Shown here: positions 28,350 to 37,087 of the stretch, one piece after another | Numbering within the stretch: the stretch's first letter is position 1 | Layout: each line of letters opens with the position of its first letter | Source: Achromobacter sp. UMC46 | Lineage (GTDB): Bacteria; Pseudomonadota; Gammaproteobacteria; Burkholderiales; Burkholderiaceae_B | Length of the DNA stretch: 64,000 bases | NCBI RefSeq assembly: GCF_014170335.1 | Contig: NZ_LZZS01000033.1 | Location: 62,001-126,000 of the forward strand | Reading direction: 5' to 3' | Made by a program: the position numbers and the translations under genes | Notes under the pieces: generated by a model | What the model was told of the DNA's origin: nothing | The model's database searches: none | What the model saw: only the letters and a program-made list of their open reading frames with translations

Positions 28350-29333
28350 CTATTCCATCTTTGCGCCTGAGATCTTCACGATCTCGGCATAGCGCGTGAT
28401 TTCGGATTGAATGAAGGTGCCGAATTCGGCTGGCGTCTGGCCGGCCGGCACCAGCGCGCCCATGCCTTCCATCCGCTTCTTCACTTCCGGGTCGGCGACC
28501 ACCGCGTTGACTTCCTTGTTCAAGCGCTGCACCACGTCCGCCGGGGTGCCGGCGGGGGCGACGATGCCGTACCAGGCGGATGCGTACATCTTCGGTACGC
28601 CCGCTTCGTCGAACGTGGGGACGTCCGGCAGGGCGGGCAGGCGCTGGCGCGAGGCTACCGCTAATGCGCGCAGCGCGCCGGCCTGGACCTGGGCCAGCGA
28701 CCCGGTGTCCAGCATCATGTCCACCTGGCCCGCCAACAGGTCGGACACGGCGGGGCCGCTGCCCTTGTAGGGGATGTGCAGGATGTCCGCGCCCGTCAGG
28801 TGCTTGAACATCGCGCCCGCCAGGTGCTGCGACGAGCCCACGCCGCCCGAGCCGTAGTTCAGTTTGCCCGGTTCCGCGCGCGCGGCCGCCACCAGGTCCG
28901 CGACCGACTGGAACCGCGATTGCTTGGGCACTTCCAGGATGTTCGGGATTTCGGCCACGAAGGCGACGGGCGCGAAGTCTTTCGCGGCGTCGAAGCCCAG
29001 CCGCGCATACAGATGCGGGTTGGCGGCGTTGGTGGAACTGGTGGCCATCAGCAAGGTGTAGCCGTCGGCCTTTTCGCGCACGAAGGCCGCCGTGCCGATG
29101 TTGCCGCCCGCGCCGGCCTTGTTGTCCACGATCACGGTCTGGCCCAGGCGTTCGGTCAGGCGCTGCGCCAGCAGGCGGCCCAGTGCGTCTGTCGCGCCCC
29201 CGGGCGGCCACGGCACGACCAGTTTGATGGGGCGTTCGGGATAGGTCTGCGCGTGGGCGGCAGGGGCGATGCCGGCGGCAAGCGCGGCCAGGACGAGCAC
29301 GCGGCTGGCGCGCCGCAGGTAGGCGAAGGACAT
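28350..29333 (-). CDS. Bug-family tripartite tricarboxylate-type substrate-binding protein
   Basis: A 327-residue periplasmic receptor of the Bug/TctC family, greatly expanded in Bordetella and Achromobacter. It has a signal peptide (LVLAALAAGIAPAAHA), then YPERPIKLVVPWPPGGATDALGR and VIVDNKAGAGGNIGTAAFV, the two conserved ligand-pocket loops. No TctA/TctB membrane partners are adjacent, as is usual for orphan Bug proteins, so the ligand is unknown. Its upstream region is shared with the divergent SulP gene. Confidence 0.92.
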   Translation of the reverse strand: MSFAYLRRASRVLVLAALAAGIAPAAHAQTYPERPIKLVVPWPPGGATDALGRLLAQRLTERLGQTVIVDNKAGAGGNIGTAAFVREKADGYTLLMATSSTNAANPHLYARLGFDAAKDFAPVAFVAEIPNILEVPKQSRFQSVADLVAAARAEPGKLNYGSGGVGSSQHLAGAMFKHLTGADILHIPYKGSGPAVSDLLAGQVDMMLDTGSLAQVQAGALRALAVASRQRLPALPDVPTFDEAGVPKMYASAWYGIVAPAGTPADVVQRLNKEVNAVVADPEVKKRMEGMGALVPAGQTPAEFGTFIQSEITRYAEIVKISGAKME

Positions 29334-29619
29334 GGAGTCTCCAGAAGTGCCGGCCCTTGTGTCCGCGTCGCATGGGGCGCCGCGGCGGGCCGTGTCGGTG
29401 TATCAGGCGCGGCGCGAGGCCGCTTTTCTTATGCGGGGGACTCTACGCAATCCGTGGACTGCGCAAAAGGGATAAAAAATCACCGATCTTCATTCTGAAA
29501 AGGAATGAAAGGCGGTAGGTGTTTGATCCGAAACGGTTTCGGACGCGCGGGCTTGGTGTAGGCTTGGCGGATGTTCCGCGCCTTGCGGGAATCCTCTTAT
29601 CAGGTCGGCTTGCAGCACC
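29334..29619. other. Bug-sulP divergent intergenic region with two palindromes
   Basis: This 286-base gap contains two clean inverted repeats. TTCATTC-TGAAAAG-GAATGAA lies at 29489-29509 and TCCGAAAC-G-GTTTCGGA at 29527-29543. The second resembles LacI-family operators in layout. Either could control SulP, whose start is 77 bases to the right, or the leftward receptor. No regulator gene is adjacent and no convincing promoter was found. Confidence 0.5.
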
Positions 29620-31308
29620 ATGAATCTACGTTTTCTCCCTGGCCTGAATAATTTCCGCGGCATCACCCGGGATTCGGCGCGGCGCGACATCATGGCGGGC
29701 CTGAGCGTCGCGGCGGTGGCCTTGCCCGTGGGCCTGGCCTACGCGGCGATGATGGGCGTGCCGCCGGTCGCCGGCCTGTGGGCCGCCATCGCCGGCATGC
29801 TGGGCTATGCCTTGTTCGGGTCGTCGCGCACGCTGATCGTGGGGCCGGACACGGCCACGTGCACGCTGATCGCCGCCACCTTGACCGGGATGGCGCTGCA
29901 TTCGCCCGAAGAACGGCTGGTGGCCGCGACAAGCATCGCGCTGACGGTGGGCGCGGGCTGCCTCATTGCGCGCGTGCTGCGGCTGGGCGTGTTGGCCAAC
30001 CTGTTGTCGCGGCCGGTGCTGATCGGCTATATGGCGGGTGTCGCGATCACGCTGGCGTTGTCGCAGCTAAGCGGGCTGACGGGCGTGGGCCTGCGCAACA
30101 GCGGGCTGATCCATCCCTTCCTGGAACTGGGCCGCCGCCTACAAGAGATCCAGCTTCCGACCTTGTGCCTGGGGCTGGCCTCGTGCGTGCTGCTGGTGGC
30201 CGTGAAGCGCTGGCGGCCGGCCTGGCCCGGTCCGATCCTGCTGGTGGTTGGCGGTTGCCTGCTGTCGTGGATCTTCGATTTTCCCAGCCTGGGCATCGCG
30301 GTGGTGGGCGAGGTGCCGGCCGGCTTGCCGGCGTTCAGCCTGCCCGTGAAGTTGGAGGGCGTGGACAGCATCCTGCTGGGCGCGGCGGGCGTGCTGGTGG
30401 TCAGTTTTTCCAGCGGCATCGTCACCGCGCGCAGCTTCGCCGCGCGCACGGGTGAACACGTCGACCCCAACCGTGAACTGGTGGGGTTCGGCGCGGCCAA
30501 TGTGGCGGCAGGGCTGTTCCAGGGCTTTGTCGTGACGGGCGCGGATTCGCGCACCGCGGTGGGCCTGGTCGCGGGCGGCTCGTCGCCGCTGGTCAGCGTC
30601 AGCGCGGCGCTTGCGCTGGCCATCGTGGTGGGCCTGCTGAGCGCGCCGCTGTACTGGCTGCCGCAGGCGGTGCTGTCGGCCATCCTGCTGCTGGCGGCGG
30701 CCAGCCTGTTCGATGCCAAGGCCTTCATGCGGCTGGCCCGCATTTCGCGCATCGAACTGGCGTTCGGCATCCTGGCCGCCGTGGGCGTGGTGGGTTTCGG
30801 CGTGCTGCAGGGCGTGGCCGTGTCGGTGGGCGCGACCCTGCTGTACGCCATGTACGTGTCGGGCAATCCGCGCGACGCGCTGCTGGGCCGGTTGCCGGGG
30901 GAATCGGTACTGGGCAAGCTGCACCTGAATCCCGACGCGCAACCCGTGCCCGGCGTCGTCGTGTGGCTGTTCGAATCGTCGGTCTGGTTCTTCAACGCCG
31001 ACGCCTTTCGCCGCCGCGCGCGCGAGGTCATGGAGCAAGCCGGAGACGCGCAATGGTTCGTGCTGGACGCTGAAGCAATGACGCAGGCCGACGCGGATGC
31101 AGTCGAAGCGATGTACGAGCTCAAGCGCGAACTGGACGCCCGCGGCATCGCGCTGCTGGTCGCAGGCGGCCACGGGCAATTCCGCATGGCGCTGGAGCGC
31201 TCGGGGCTGGTCAAGAAGATCGGCCGCGACAAGATTTTCGGCAGCCCTGAACAGGCGGTGGAAGCCATCGAGCGTTGGCGCCAGGGGGCACCGGCCACCT
31301 TGGGCTAG
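29620..31308 (+). CDS. SulP-family anion transporter with STAS domain
   Basis: A 562-residue inner-membrane transporter of the SLC26/SulP family (sulfate, bicarbonate or other anions; substrate not determinable). About 12 hydrophobic segments fill residues 20-420, including the signature GLSVAAVALPVGLAYAAMMGVPPVAGLW and GLFQGFVVTGADSRTAVG. The cytoplasmic STAS domain covers about residues 435-550 (WLFESSVWFFNADAFRR ... ALLVAGGHGQFRMALERSG). There is no carbonic anhydrase gene nearby. The ribosome-binding site is weak. Confidence 0.88.
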   Translation: MNLRFLPGLNNFRGITRDSARRDIMAGLSVAAVALPVGLAYAAMMGVPPVAGLWAAIAGMLGYALFGSSRTLIVGPDTATCTLIAATLTGMALHSPEERLVAATSIALTVGAGCLIARVLRLGVLANLLSRPVLIGYMAGVAITLALSQLSGLTGVGLRNSGLIHPFLELGRRLQEIQLPTLCLGLASCVLLVAVKRWRPAWPGPILLVVGGCLLSWIFDFPSLGIAVVGEVPAGLPAFSLPVKLEGVDSILLGAAGVLVVSFSSGIVTARSFAARTGEHVDPNRELVGFGAANVAAGLFQGFVVTGADSRTAVGLVAGGSSPLVSVSAALALAIVVGLLSAPLYWLPQAVLSAILLLAAASLFDAKAFMRLARISRIELAFGILAAVGVVGFGVLQGVAVSVGATLLYAMYVSGNPRDALLGRLPGESVLGKLHLNPDAQPVPGVVVWLFESSVWFFNADAFRRRAREVMEQAGDAQWFVLDAEAMTQADADAVEAMYELKRELDARGIALLVAGGHGQFRMALERSGLVKKIGRDKIFGSPEQAVEAIERWRQGAPATLG

Positions 31309-31315
31309 GATCAGC

Positions 31316-31333
31316 GGGCGCCCCGTGGCGCCC
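31316..31333. terminator. GC hairpin between convergent sulP and fabI
   Basis: GGGCGCC-CCGT-GGCGCCC forms a perfect seven-base stem with a four-base loop, eight bases after the SulP stop and eight before the fabI stop. There is no T run, so it may act as a weak or factor-assisted terminator for either direction. Confidence 0.45.
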
Positions 31334-31341
31334 GTGCTGGC

Positions 31342-32115
31342 CTAATCGATGATGTGGTACCCGCCGTCGATGTACAGCGTCTGCCCGGTCATGCGCCGCG
31401 CGGCGTCGGTGGCCAGCCAGGCGGTGGCTTCGCCCACATCGTCGATCGACACCAGGCTGCGCGCCGGCGCCTTCGATTGGGCGCGGTCCAGCAAGGCGTC
31501 GAACTCGGCGATGCCGGAGGCCGCGCGCGTTTTCAATGGCCCGGGCGATATGGCGTGCACGCGGATGCCTTGCGGGCCCAGTTCCGCGGCCAGGTAGCGG
31601 GTGGCGGATTCCAGTGCGGCCTTGACCGGCCCCATCATGTTGTAGTGCTCGACAACCATCTGCGAGCCGTAATAGCTCATGCAGAAGAGGGCGCCGCCGT
31701 TGGCCATCAGCGGCTCGGCAAGCTTGGCCATGCGGATGAACGACCAGCACGACACGTCCATCGCCTGCAGGAAGCCCGCGCGCGAGCAGTCCGTCACGCG
31801 GCCATGCAGGTCATCGCGCGGCGCGAAGGCGATGGAGTGCAGCACGAAGTCCAGGCCGCCCCATTCGTCCGTGATGCGGCCGAACACGGCCTCCAGTTCA
31901 CCGTCGTTCAGCAGGTTCAAGGGCATCAGCAGCGACGCGTCCACTTGCCGCGCCAGCGGCTCCACATGCGGCCGCGCCTTGTCGTTCAGATAGGTCACGG
32001 CCAGCTCGGCGCCCATGGCGCGGAACGCCTTGGCGCATCCCCAGGCGATGGAGTCCGCGTTGGCGATGCCCGTGACCAGGCCGCGCTTGCCGGCCAGCGG
32101 AAGGTGCGCGCTCAT
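31342..32115 (-). CDS. fabI: enoyl-[acyl-carrier-protein] reductase, FabI type
   Basis: NADH-dependent last step of fatty acid elongation, 257 residues. The short-chain dehydrogenase nucleotide motif is GKRGLVTGIANADSIAWG, with FVLHSIAFAPRDDL in the middle. The catalytic Tyr and Lys are in YNMMGPVK (Y-x6-K), followed by ISPGPLKTRAASGI. The start ATG overlaps the ackA stop (ATGA), making it the last gene of the DUF3141-pta-ackA-fabI operon. The longer open frame to 32541 is an antisense-type extension within ackA and is rejected. Confidence 0.92.
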   Translation of the reverse strand: MSAHLPLAGKRGLVTGIANADSIAWGCAKAFRAMGAELAVTYLNDKARPHVEPLARQVDASLLMPLNLLNDGELEAVFGRITDEWGGLDFVLHSIAFAPRDDLHGRVTDCSRAGFLQAMDVSCWSFIRMAKLAEPLMANGGALFCMSYYGSQMVVEHYNMMGPVKAALESATRYLAAELGPQGIRVHAISPGPLKTRAASGIAEFDALLDRAQSKAPARSLVSIDDVGEATAWLATDAARRMTGQTLYIDGGYHIID

Positions 32116-33296
32116 CGTTGGCGCACCAATGCCAGCGTGTGCTGGGCGATGATCAGCTCTTCGTTCGTGCGGATCACATATACGCCGATGCGGCTGTCGT
32201 CGCTGGAGATGCGCGGCCCGTGCTGGGCGTTGCGTTCCGGGTCCAGCTTGATGCCCAGCCAGCCCCAGTGGTCGGCGACCGACTGGCGGATCGCGGCGGA
32301 GTTTTCCCCTACGCCGGCGGTGAAGACGATGCCGTCGATGCCGTTCATGGCGCAGCCCAGGCCGATCATGCCTTCGGCCACGCGCCAGGCGAAATACTTC
32401 AGCGCCAGTTGGGCTGACGGTGCATCGCTGGCCAGCAGTTCGCGCATGTCGTTGCTGATGCCGGACAGGCCCTTCATGCCGCAGTCGTGATACAGCAGGT
32501 GCTCGATCTGGTCGTGGTCCATGCCGCGTTCCATCATCCACAGCACTACGCCCGGGTCCAGCCGGCCGGGCCGCGTGCCCATGGGCAGGCCTTCCAGCGC
32601 GGTGAAGCCCATCGTGCTGTCCACGCTCTTGCCCTCGGACATGGCGCAGGCGGAAACGCCCGAGCCCAGGTGCGCGGCGATGATCTTGCCCATCGCGAGC
32701 TCGGGCAGGGCCTGGCGCAGCCGTTGCGCGATGTATTCGTAGGACAGGCCGTGGAAGCCGTAGCGGCGCACGCCTTCCTGGTACAGCGATTCGGGCAGCG
32801 CGTAGCGGTCGGCCACGTCGGAATGGCTGCGGTGGAACGCGGTGTCGAAGCAGGCGACCTGCGGAATCCAGGGCCGGCGTTCGCGGATGACTCGGATGGG
32901 CGCCAGGTTGTTGGGCTGGTGCAGCGGCGCAAGCGGGGTGAAGGTGTCCAGCTTGGCCAGGATGGCATCGTCGATCAGGACCGGTTCGGACAGATCGGGG
33001 CCGCCGTGCACCACGCGGTGCCCCACCGCCAGCGGCGCGCCGCCCAGGTGTCCGCTCAGCCAGGTGCCGACGACTTCCTGCCCATTGGGCACGTCGGGCG
33101 CGTGGCTGGGCGCGATGTCGCGTTCCACCAGGGTCTGGCCGGCGGCGTCGCGCACGCGCAGTTTCGGATGCGACGTGCCGATGCCTTCCAGCTGGCCGCC
33201 CAGGCGCGGCGCCAGCTCGTGGTTGCCGTCGATGTCGTACAGGTAGAACTTGATGCTGGAACTGCCGGCGTTGATGACGAGGATGGTGTCGCTCAT
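32112..33296 (-). CDS. ackA: acetate kinase
   Basis: Interconverts acetate plus ATP with acetyl phosphate, 394 residues. Family motifs are ILVINAGSSSIKFYLYD at the N-terminus, VGHRVVHGGPDLSEPVLID, FDTAFHRSHSDVADRYALP, KIIAAHLGSGVSACAM with SVDSTMGFTALEGLPMGTRPG, and VFTAGVGENSAAIR near the C-terminus. The ATG at 33294-33296 gives MSDTILVINAG. It lies 32 bases after the Pta-like gene and overlaps fabI by four bases. The set resembles acetyl-CoA/acetyl-phosphate overflow modules. Confidence 0.95.
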   Translation of the reverse strand: MSDTILVINAGSSSIKFYLYDIDGNHELAPRLGGQLEGIGTSHPKLRVRDAAGQTLVERDIAPSHAPDVPNGQEVVGTWLSGHLGGAPLAVGHRVVHGGPDLSEPVLIDDAILAKLDTFTPLAPLHQPNNLAPIRVIRERRPWIPQVACFDTAFHRSHSDVADRYALPESLYQEGVRRYGFHGLSYEYIAQRLRQALPELAMGKIIAAHLGSGVSACAMSEGKSVDSTMGFTALEGLPMGTRPGRLDPGVVLWMMERGMDHDQIEHLLYHDCGMKGLSGISNDMRELLASDAPSAQLALKYFAWRVAEGMIGLGCAMNGIDGIVFTAGVGENSAAIRQSVADHWGWLGIKLDPERNAQHGPRISSDDSRIGVYVIRTNEELIIAQHTLALVRQR

Positions 33297-33328
33297 GGCT
33301 CTGGGATCCGGTAGCGTTGGGGCGCGCG

Positions 33329-34273
33329 TCACGCCAGCGGGCGGGCCGCCTGCTGGCTCAGGTGGTGGGCGTAGATCGCCGCCACCGCGCAGGACGCCAG
33401 GCGCGAGCGCGGGCTGTCCGCGCGGCTGGTCAGGATGATGGGCACGCGGGCGCCCAGCACGATGCCCGCCGCTTCCGCATTGGCCAGGAAGGTAAGGTTC
33501 TTGGCCAGCATGTTGCCGGCCTCCAGGTCGGGCACGACAAGCACCTGCGCCACGCCGGCCACCGGCGAGCGGATGCCCTTGATGCGGGCGGCGTCCGGGC
33601 TGATCGCGTTGTCCAGCGCCAGCGGGCCGTCCAGCAGGCCGCCGGCGATCTGGCCGCGGTCGGCCATCTTGCACAGCGCGGCGGCTTCGATGGTGCTGGG
33701 GATGCTGGGGGTGACCTGCTCGACGGCCGACAGGATCGCCACGCGCGGTTCGCCCAGGCCCAGGCCGTGATGCAGGTCGATCACATTGCGGATGATGTCC
33801 GCTTTGGTTTCCAGGTCGGGGAAGATGTTGATGGCCGCGTCGGTGATGAAGAGCGGCTCGGCGTAGGTCGGCACTTCCATGATGAACACATGGCTGATGC
33901 GCCGGCCGCTGCGCAGGCCGGTCGTGCGCGCGACGACTTCGTGCATCAGCTCGTCGGTGTGCAGGCTGCCCTTCATCAGCAGCGTGGCCTCGCCGTTGCG
34001 CACCAGCGCCACGGCGGTCTCGGCGGCCGCATGGCTGTGCGGCACGTCCACGATGCGGGCGTCGCCCAGGTTCAGGTTGAACTGCGCAGCCGTGTCGCGG
34101 ATCTTCTTTTCCGGACCCACCAGGATGGGATGCAAAAGCCCCAGGTCGCGTGCCTCCAGCGCGGCGGACAGCGAGGGCTCGTCGCAAGGGTGGGCGATGG
34201 CGCAGAAGGCCGCTTCCAGCGTCTGCGCGCGCGCGATCAGCTTGTCGTAATGCGTCGAGGTGGGCAGGGTCAT
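33329..34273 (-). CDS. phosphate acetyl/butyryltransferase (Pta/Ptb family)
   Basis: A 314-residue short-form phosphotransacylase converting an acyl-CoA plus phosphate to acyl phosphate. Motifs are LGLLHPILVGPEKKI, LLMKGSLHTDELMHEVV, DAAINIFPDLETKADIIRNVIDL and the C-terminal NMLAKNLTFLANAEAAGIVLGARVPIILTSRADS. Its length and lack of an N-terminal DRTGG domain point to the Ptb/short Pta group, so acetyl versus butyryl specificity is open. It overlaps the DUF3141 gene by four bases and precedes ackA, which favours acetyl-CoA in practice. Confidence 0.88.
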   Translation of the reverse strand: MTLPTSTHYDKLIARAQTLEAAFCAIAHPCDEPSLSAALEARDLGLLHPILVGPEKKIRDTAAQFNLNLGDARIVDVPHSHAAAETAVALVRNGEATLLMKGSLHTDELMHEVVARTTGLRSGRRISHVFIMEVPTYAEPLFITDAAINIFPDLETKADIIRNVIDLHHGLGLGEPRVAILSAVEQVTPSIPSTIEAAALCKMADRGQIAGGLLDGPLALDNAISPDAARIKGIRSPVAGVAQVLVVPDLEAGNMLAKNLTFLANAEAAGIVLGARVPIILTSRADSPRSRLASCAVAAIYAHHLSQQAARPLA

Positions 34274-36792
34274 GCGGTCTTGGCCTTGGCGGATTGACGG
34301 GCTGCGGTCTTGGTCGCGCGTTTCGCAGGGGATTTGGCGGGGGCGGGCTTGGCGGCGGATTTGGTTGCCGGTGCCGCCGTCGATGCCGTGGCAGACTTCG
34401 CGCTCCGCTGGGTGGCGACCTTTGCAGCAGCCTTGGTCGCGGCGCCCTCCGCAGCCTTGGCCGCTGCCGATTCGGCCGCCGCGGGGTGGAGGCGTGCCTT
34501 CTTGGCCGGCACCTGGGCGGCGGCTTCGACCAGCTTCAAGGCGGGCATGGCAGGCGCGGGGGCCGGCAATTTGGCTGGTCGCTTGGCCGGCGCGTGCGCA
34601 GTGTCGCGCTTCTGCGCGCGGCGTTCGGCCGCCACGAAGATGCGCTCCATCTCGTCCAGGCTCGCGCGGGCGGCGGGATTGAGGGGTTCGCCCGCTTGCA
34701 GCACGCGCTTCATCGTCTCCAGCGCGTCGCGGATCGCCGGCGCTGGCGAGTCTTCCAGCAGATGCGGCATCGCCAGCAGGGCGGCGTCCGAATCCAGCGT
34801 CAGGATCAGGGCCTGGTCGCGGGTCAGGTCCTTGAACTGCTGCAAGGTCAACGCGTTGTCGGATTCGGCGCGCATCTTGCGGATCAGCGCAAAGCTGCGC
34901 TCGTCCAGGCCGCCTTCGGCGCCGGACACATACAGCAGCATGCGGATGGCGGCGACGCGCAGGCCGCCTTCCTGCACCATCGAACGCAATTCGGCGGCGC
35001 GGTCTTCCATGAAGCGGCGATGCTCGGGCGAGACGCCCGGATGCTTGCGCGGCGGGCCGGACTTGGCGCCCAGGCCGGCCAGGTCCTGCACCAGCGGCGA
35101 ACCGTAGACGCCCATGAACGTGCGTTCATCGGCCGAATCGCGCAATTCCTGCCAGATGTTCAGGCTGGTTTCGACCCAGTTCGAGAACATCTCCTGCGCC
35201 ATCAGGAACGGGTTGGAGGCCGGGGCCGCCTGGCGCTGTTCGCGCACCTGTTCGGCGATCTTGGCGATGGGCGCGATGACCGGGTTGCGGTCCGAGATCA
35301 GTTCATAAGGCAGGCGCAGCGGATGCAGGCGTTGGCTCCATTCCGCGAATTGCGGGGTGACCAGCGCGCGCAGCCACGGCTGCATGAAGCTGCGGTACAT
35401 GCCCAGGTTGATGTCCGAGATGCGGGCCACGGCGGCAAAGCGGCGGTCGTCCTCTTCCTTGCGGTCGACGATGGCGCGCACGTCATCCAGCGTGCGCTGT
35501 TCGAACGACAGCACGTAGTTGCCGGACGCCAGATCCGCGTTCGGGGTATCGGGCGTCTTGTCGGCGATCTCCGCCTGGTAGATGCCCGGGGGCAGCACGT
35601 CGATCATGTCGATGTTCGACGTGAACTCCTGGTGCTCTTTGCGGGCCACGCTGCCGGACACGAAAATACCCAGGTGGCCGATGCTTTCGTGAACGGCGTA
35701 GACGATCGTCTGGCCGTGGGCCAGCACTTCGGCTTCGTTCTGGTAGAGGTCGGGGATCCAGCCCAGCGCCTGCGGCGGCGGGGTAATGTTGTCGCCCTTC
35801 GAGCAGAACACCACGATCGGCGACCGGATGTTGCGCAGGTCGATGCGGATGCCGTCGGAGGTCACCAGGCCGGCCGTGGCCAACCGGTTGCCCACGAACA
35901 GGTTGTCGACGATGTACTGGATTTCGGGGCCGTTCAGGAAAACGTGGCCACCCCACCATTTCTCGAAGCTCAGGTAGCGGTCGGCTTCGGTGTCCACCTT
36001 GGAGTACAGGTTGTACTGCTTGGACCACAAGGTGTTGGCGGGATTCAGGTTTTCGAAGTTCTGCACCAGCCAGGCGCCGTCGAACTTGCCATTGCCCAGG
36101 TCGCTGGTCATCGCCGTGAGCCAGCTGCCGCCCAGCAGGCCGCCGGAATAGCGCATCGGATTCTTGCCGCGCCAGCCTGCCCAATACGACAGCGGGGCGC
36201 CGGCCACGATGATGGGGCCGAACAATTCCGGGCGGATGGCGGCAGTCATCATGATCTGCCAGCCCGCCTGGCAATTGGCCACCACGACCGGCTTGCCTTC
36301 GGCGTCGGGATGCAGCGCGATGATTTCTTCCAGGAACCGCGCTTCGGCCATCATCACGTCTTCGACGGTCTGCTCGGGCATGGGCTGGGGCAGGAAGGTC
36401 GCGAAGTAGCAGGGATGGCCCGCGCGCACCGCCACGCCGATTTCGCTTTCCGGCTTGAAGCCGCCGATGCCCGGGCCATGGCCCGCGCGCGGATCCACCA
36501 CCAGGAAGGGGCGCTTGATCGGATCGGTTTCCACGTCGGCCGGCGGCTTGATGCGCAACAGCCCGTAGTTGACGGGGCGCGGCAGTTCGCGGCCATCCAG
36601 CACCAGCTCGAACTCCATGCTCAGCACGTTGGGCGCTCGCTTGGCCATGTGTTCGTGGTACTGGTTGCCGCGCTGGCGCAGCACGTCTGCGTAGAGCACG
36701 CCTCGCTGCCAGGCATCCACGGCATATTCGTAGGCGGCCGTCCAGGGGTTGAAGGACGGGGTGGGGACGCGATCGTTGCCGGTTCCGGCCAT
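34270..36792 (-). CDS. DUF3141 protein: PHA-synthase-like alpha/beta hydrolase with Lys/Ala-rich tail
   Basis: An 840-residue protein of the DUF3141 family, function unknown. Residues 60-380 form an alpha/beta hydrolase core. The nucleophile elbow is VVANCQAGWQ with Cys174 in place of Ser, like the Cys of PhaC polyester synthases. FCSKGDNITPP gives Asp334 and SIGHLGIF gives His373, completing a possible Cys-Asp-His triad. Residues from about 730 onward are Ala/Lys/Pro-rich (repeats of AAKAA, PAK, KSA), resembling histone H1-like or PhaM tails and likely to bind nucleic acid or polymer. It leads the operon with pta, ackA and fabI. Confidence 0.88.
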   Translation of the reverse strand: MAGTGNDRVPTPSFNPWTAAYEYAVDAWQRGVLYADVLRQRGNQYHEHMAKRAPNVLSMEFELVLDGRELPRPVNYGLLRIKPPADVETDPIKRPFLVVDPRAGHGPGIGGFKPESEIGVAVRAGHPCYFATFLPQPMPEQTVEDVMMAEARFLEEIIALHPDAEGKPVVVANCQAGWQIMMTAAIRPELFGPIIVAGAPLSYWAGWRGKNPMRYSGGLLGGSWLTAMTSDLGNGKFDGAWLVQNFENLNPANTLWSKQYNLYSKVDTEADRYLSFEKWWGGHVFLNGPEIQYIVDNLFVGNRLATAGLVTSDGIRIDLRNIRSPIVVFCSKGDNITPPPQALGWIPDLYQNEAEVLAHGQTIVYAVHESIGHLGIFVSGSVARKEHQEFTSNIDMIDVLPPGIYQAEIADKTPDTPNADLASGNYVLSFEQRTLDDVRAIVDRKEEDDRRFAAVARISDINLGMYRSFMQPWLRALVTPQFAEWSQRLHPLRLPYELISDRNPVIAPIAKIAEQVREQRQAAPASNPFLMAQEMFSNWVETSLNIWQELRDSADERTFMGVYGSPLVQDLAGLGAKSGPPRKHPGVSPEHRRFMEDRAAELRSMVQEGGLRVAAIRMLLYVSGAEGGLDERSFALIRKMRAESDNALTLQQFKDLTRDQALILTLDSDAALLAMPHLLEDSPAPAIRDALETMKRVLQAGEPLNPAARASLDEMERIFVAAERRAQKRDTAHAPAKRPAKLPAPAPAMPALKLVEAAAQVPAKKARLHPAAAESAAAKAAEGAATKAAAKVATQRSAKSATASTAAPATKSAAKPAPAKSPAKRATKTAARQSAKAKTA

Positions 36793-37087
36793 AGCGATCT
36801 CCTGTTAGTTGCTCCCGACGGCGGAAGGCCGCCGGGCCGATCCCGAGTGGAACCGGCCGAGTTGACCTCCCCATTACACCGCATCGAATGCTGCGTCGCA
36901 ACATGGAAGGGCTTGATGCCGGTCAAATTCGGGACGAGACTGTCCCTTCTTTCAGCTTTATTGCAGAGTTTGCAGGAAACGTTGCGTTGCGGGAAGCGCC
37001 GGCGTCATGGAACGGCCGGGCGTCAGCCAGTGCGGAAACGGGGATGGAGACGTGATCCAGCAATTGCATCACGGCTCCGGGTGGTCG
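36793..37087. other. intergenic region upstream of the DUF3141 operon
   Basis: This 295-base gap contains a GGGAC-GAGACT-GTCCC hairpin (36931-36946) followed by TTCTTTC. A stretch with several TTGC words follows (36961-36990), spaced about 10 bases apart. A binding site for a polymer or acetate regulator is possible but unproven. No open frame with coding character is seen. Confidence 0.35.

Noticed and set aside
32541-34187. Long upstream extensions of the fabI and ackA frames
   Set aside because: These run through neighbouring genes in the same strand; conserved N-termini begin at 32115 and 33296.
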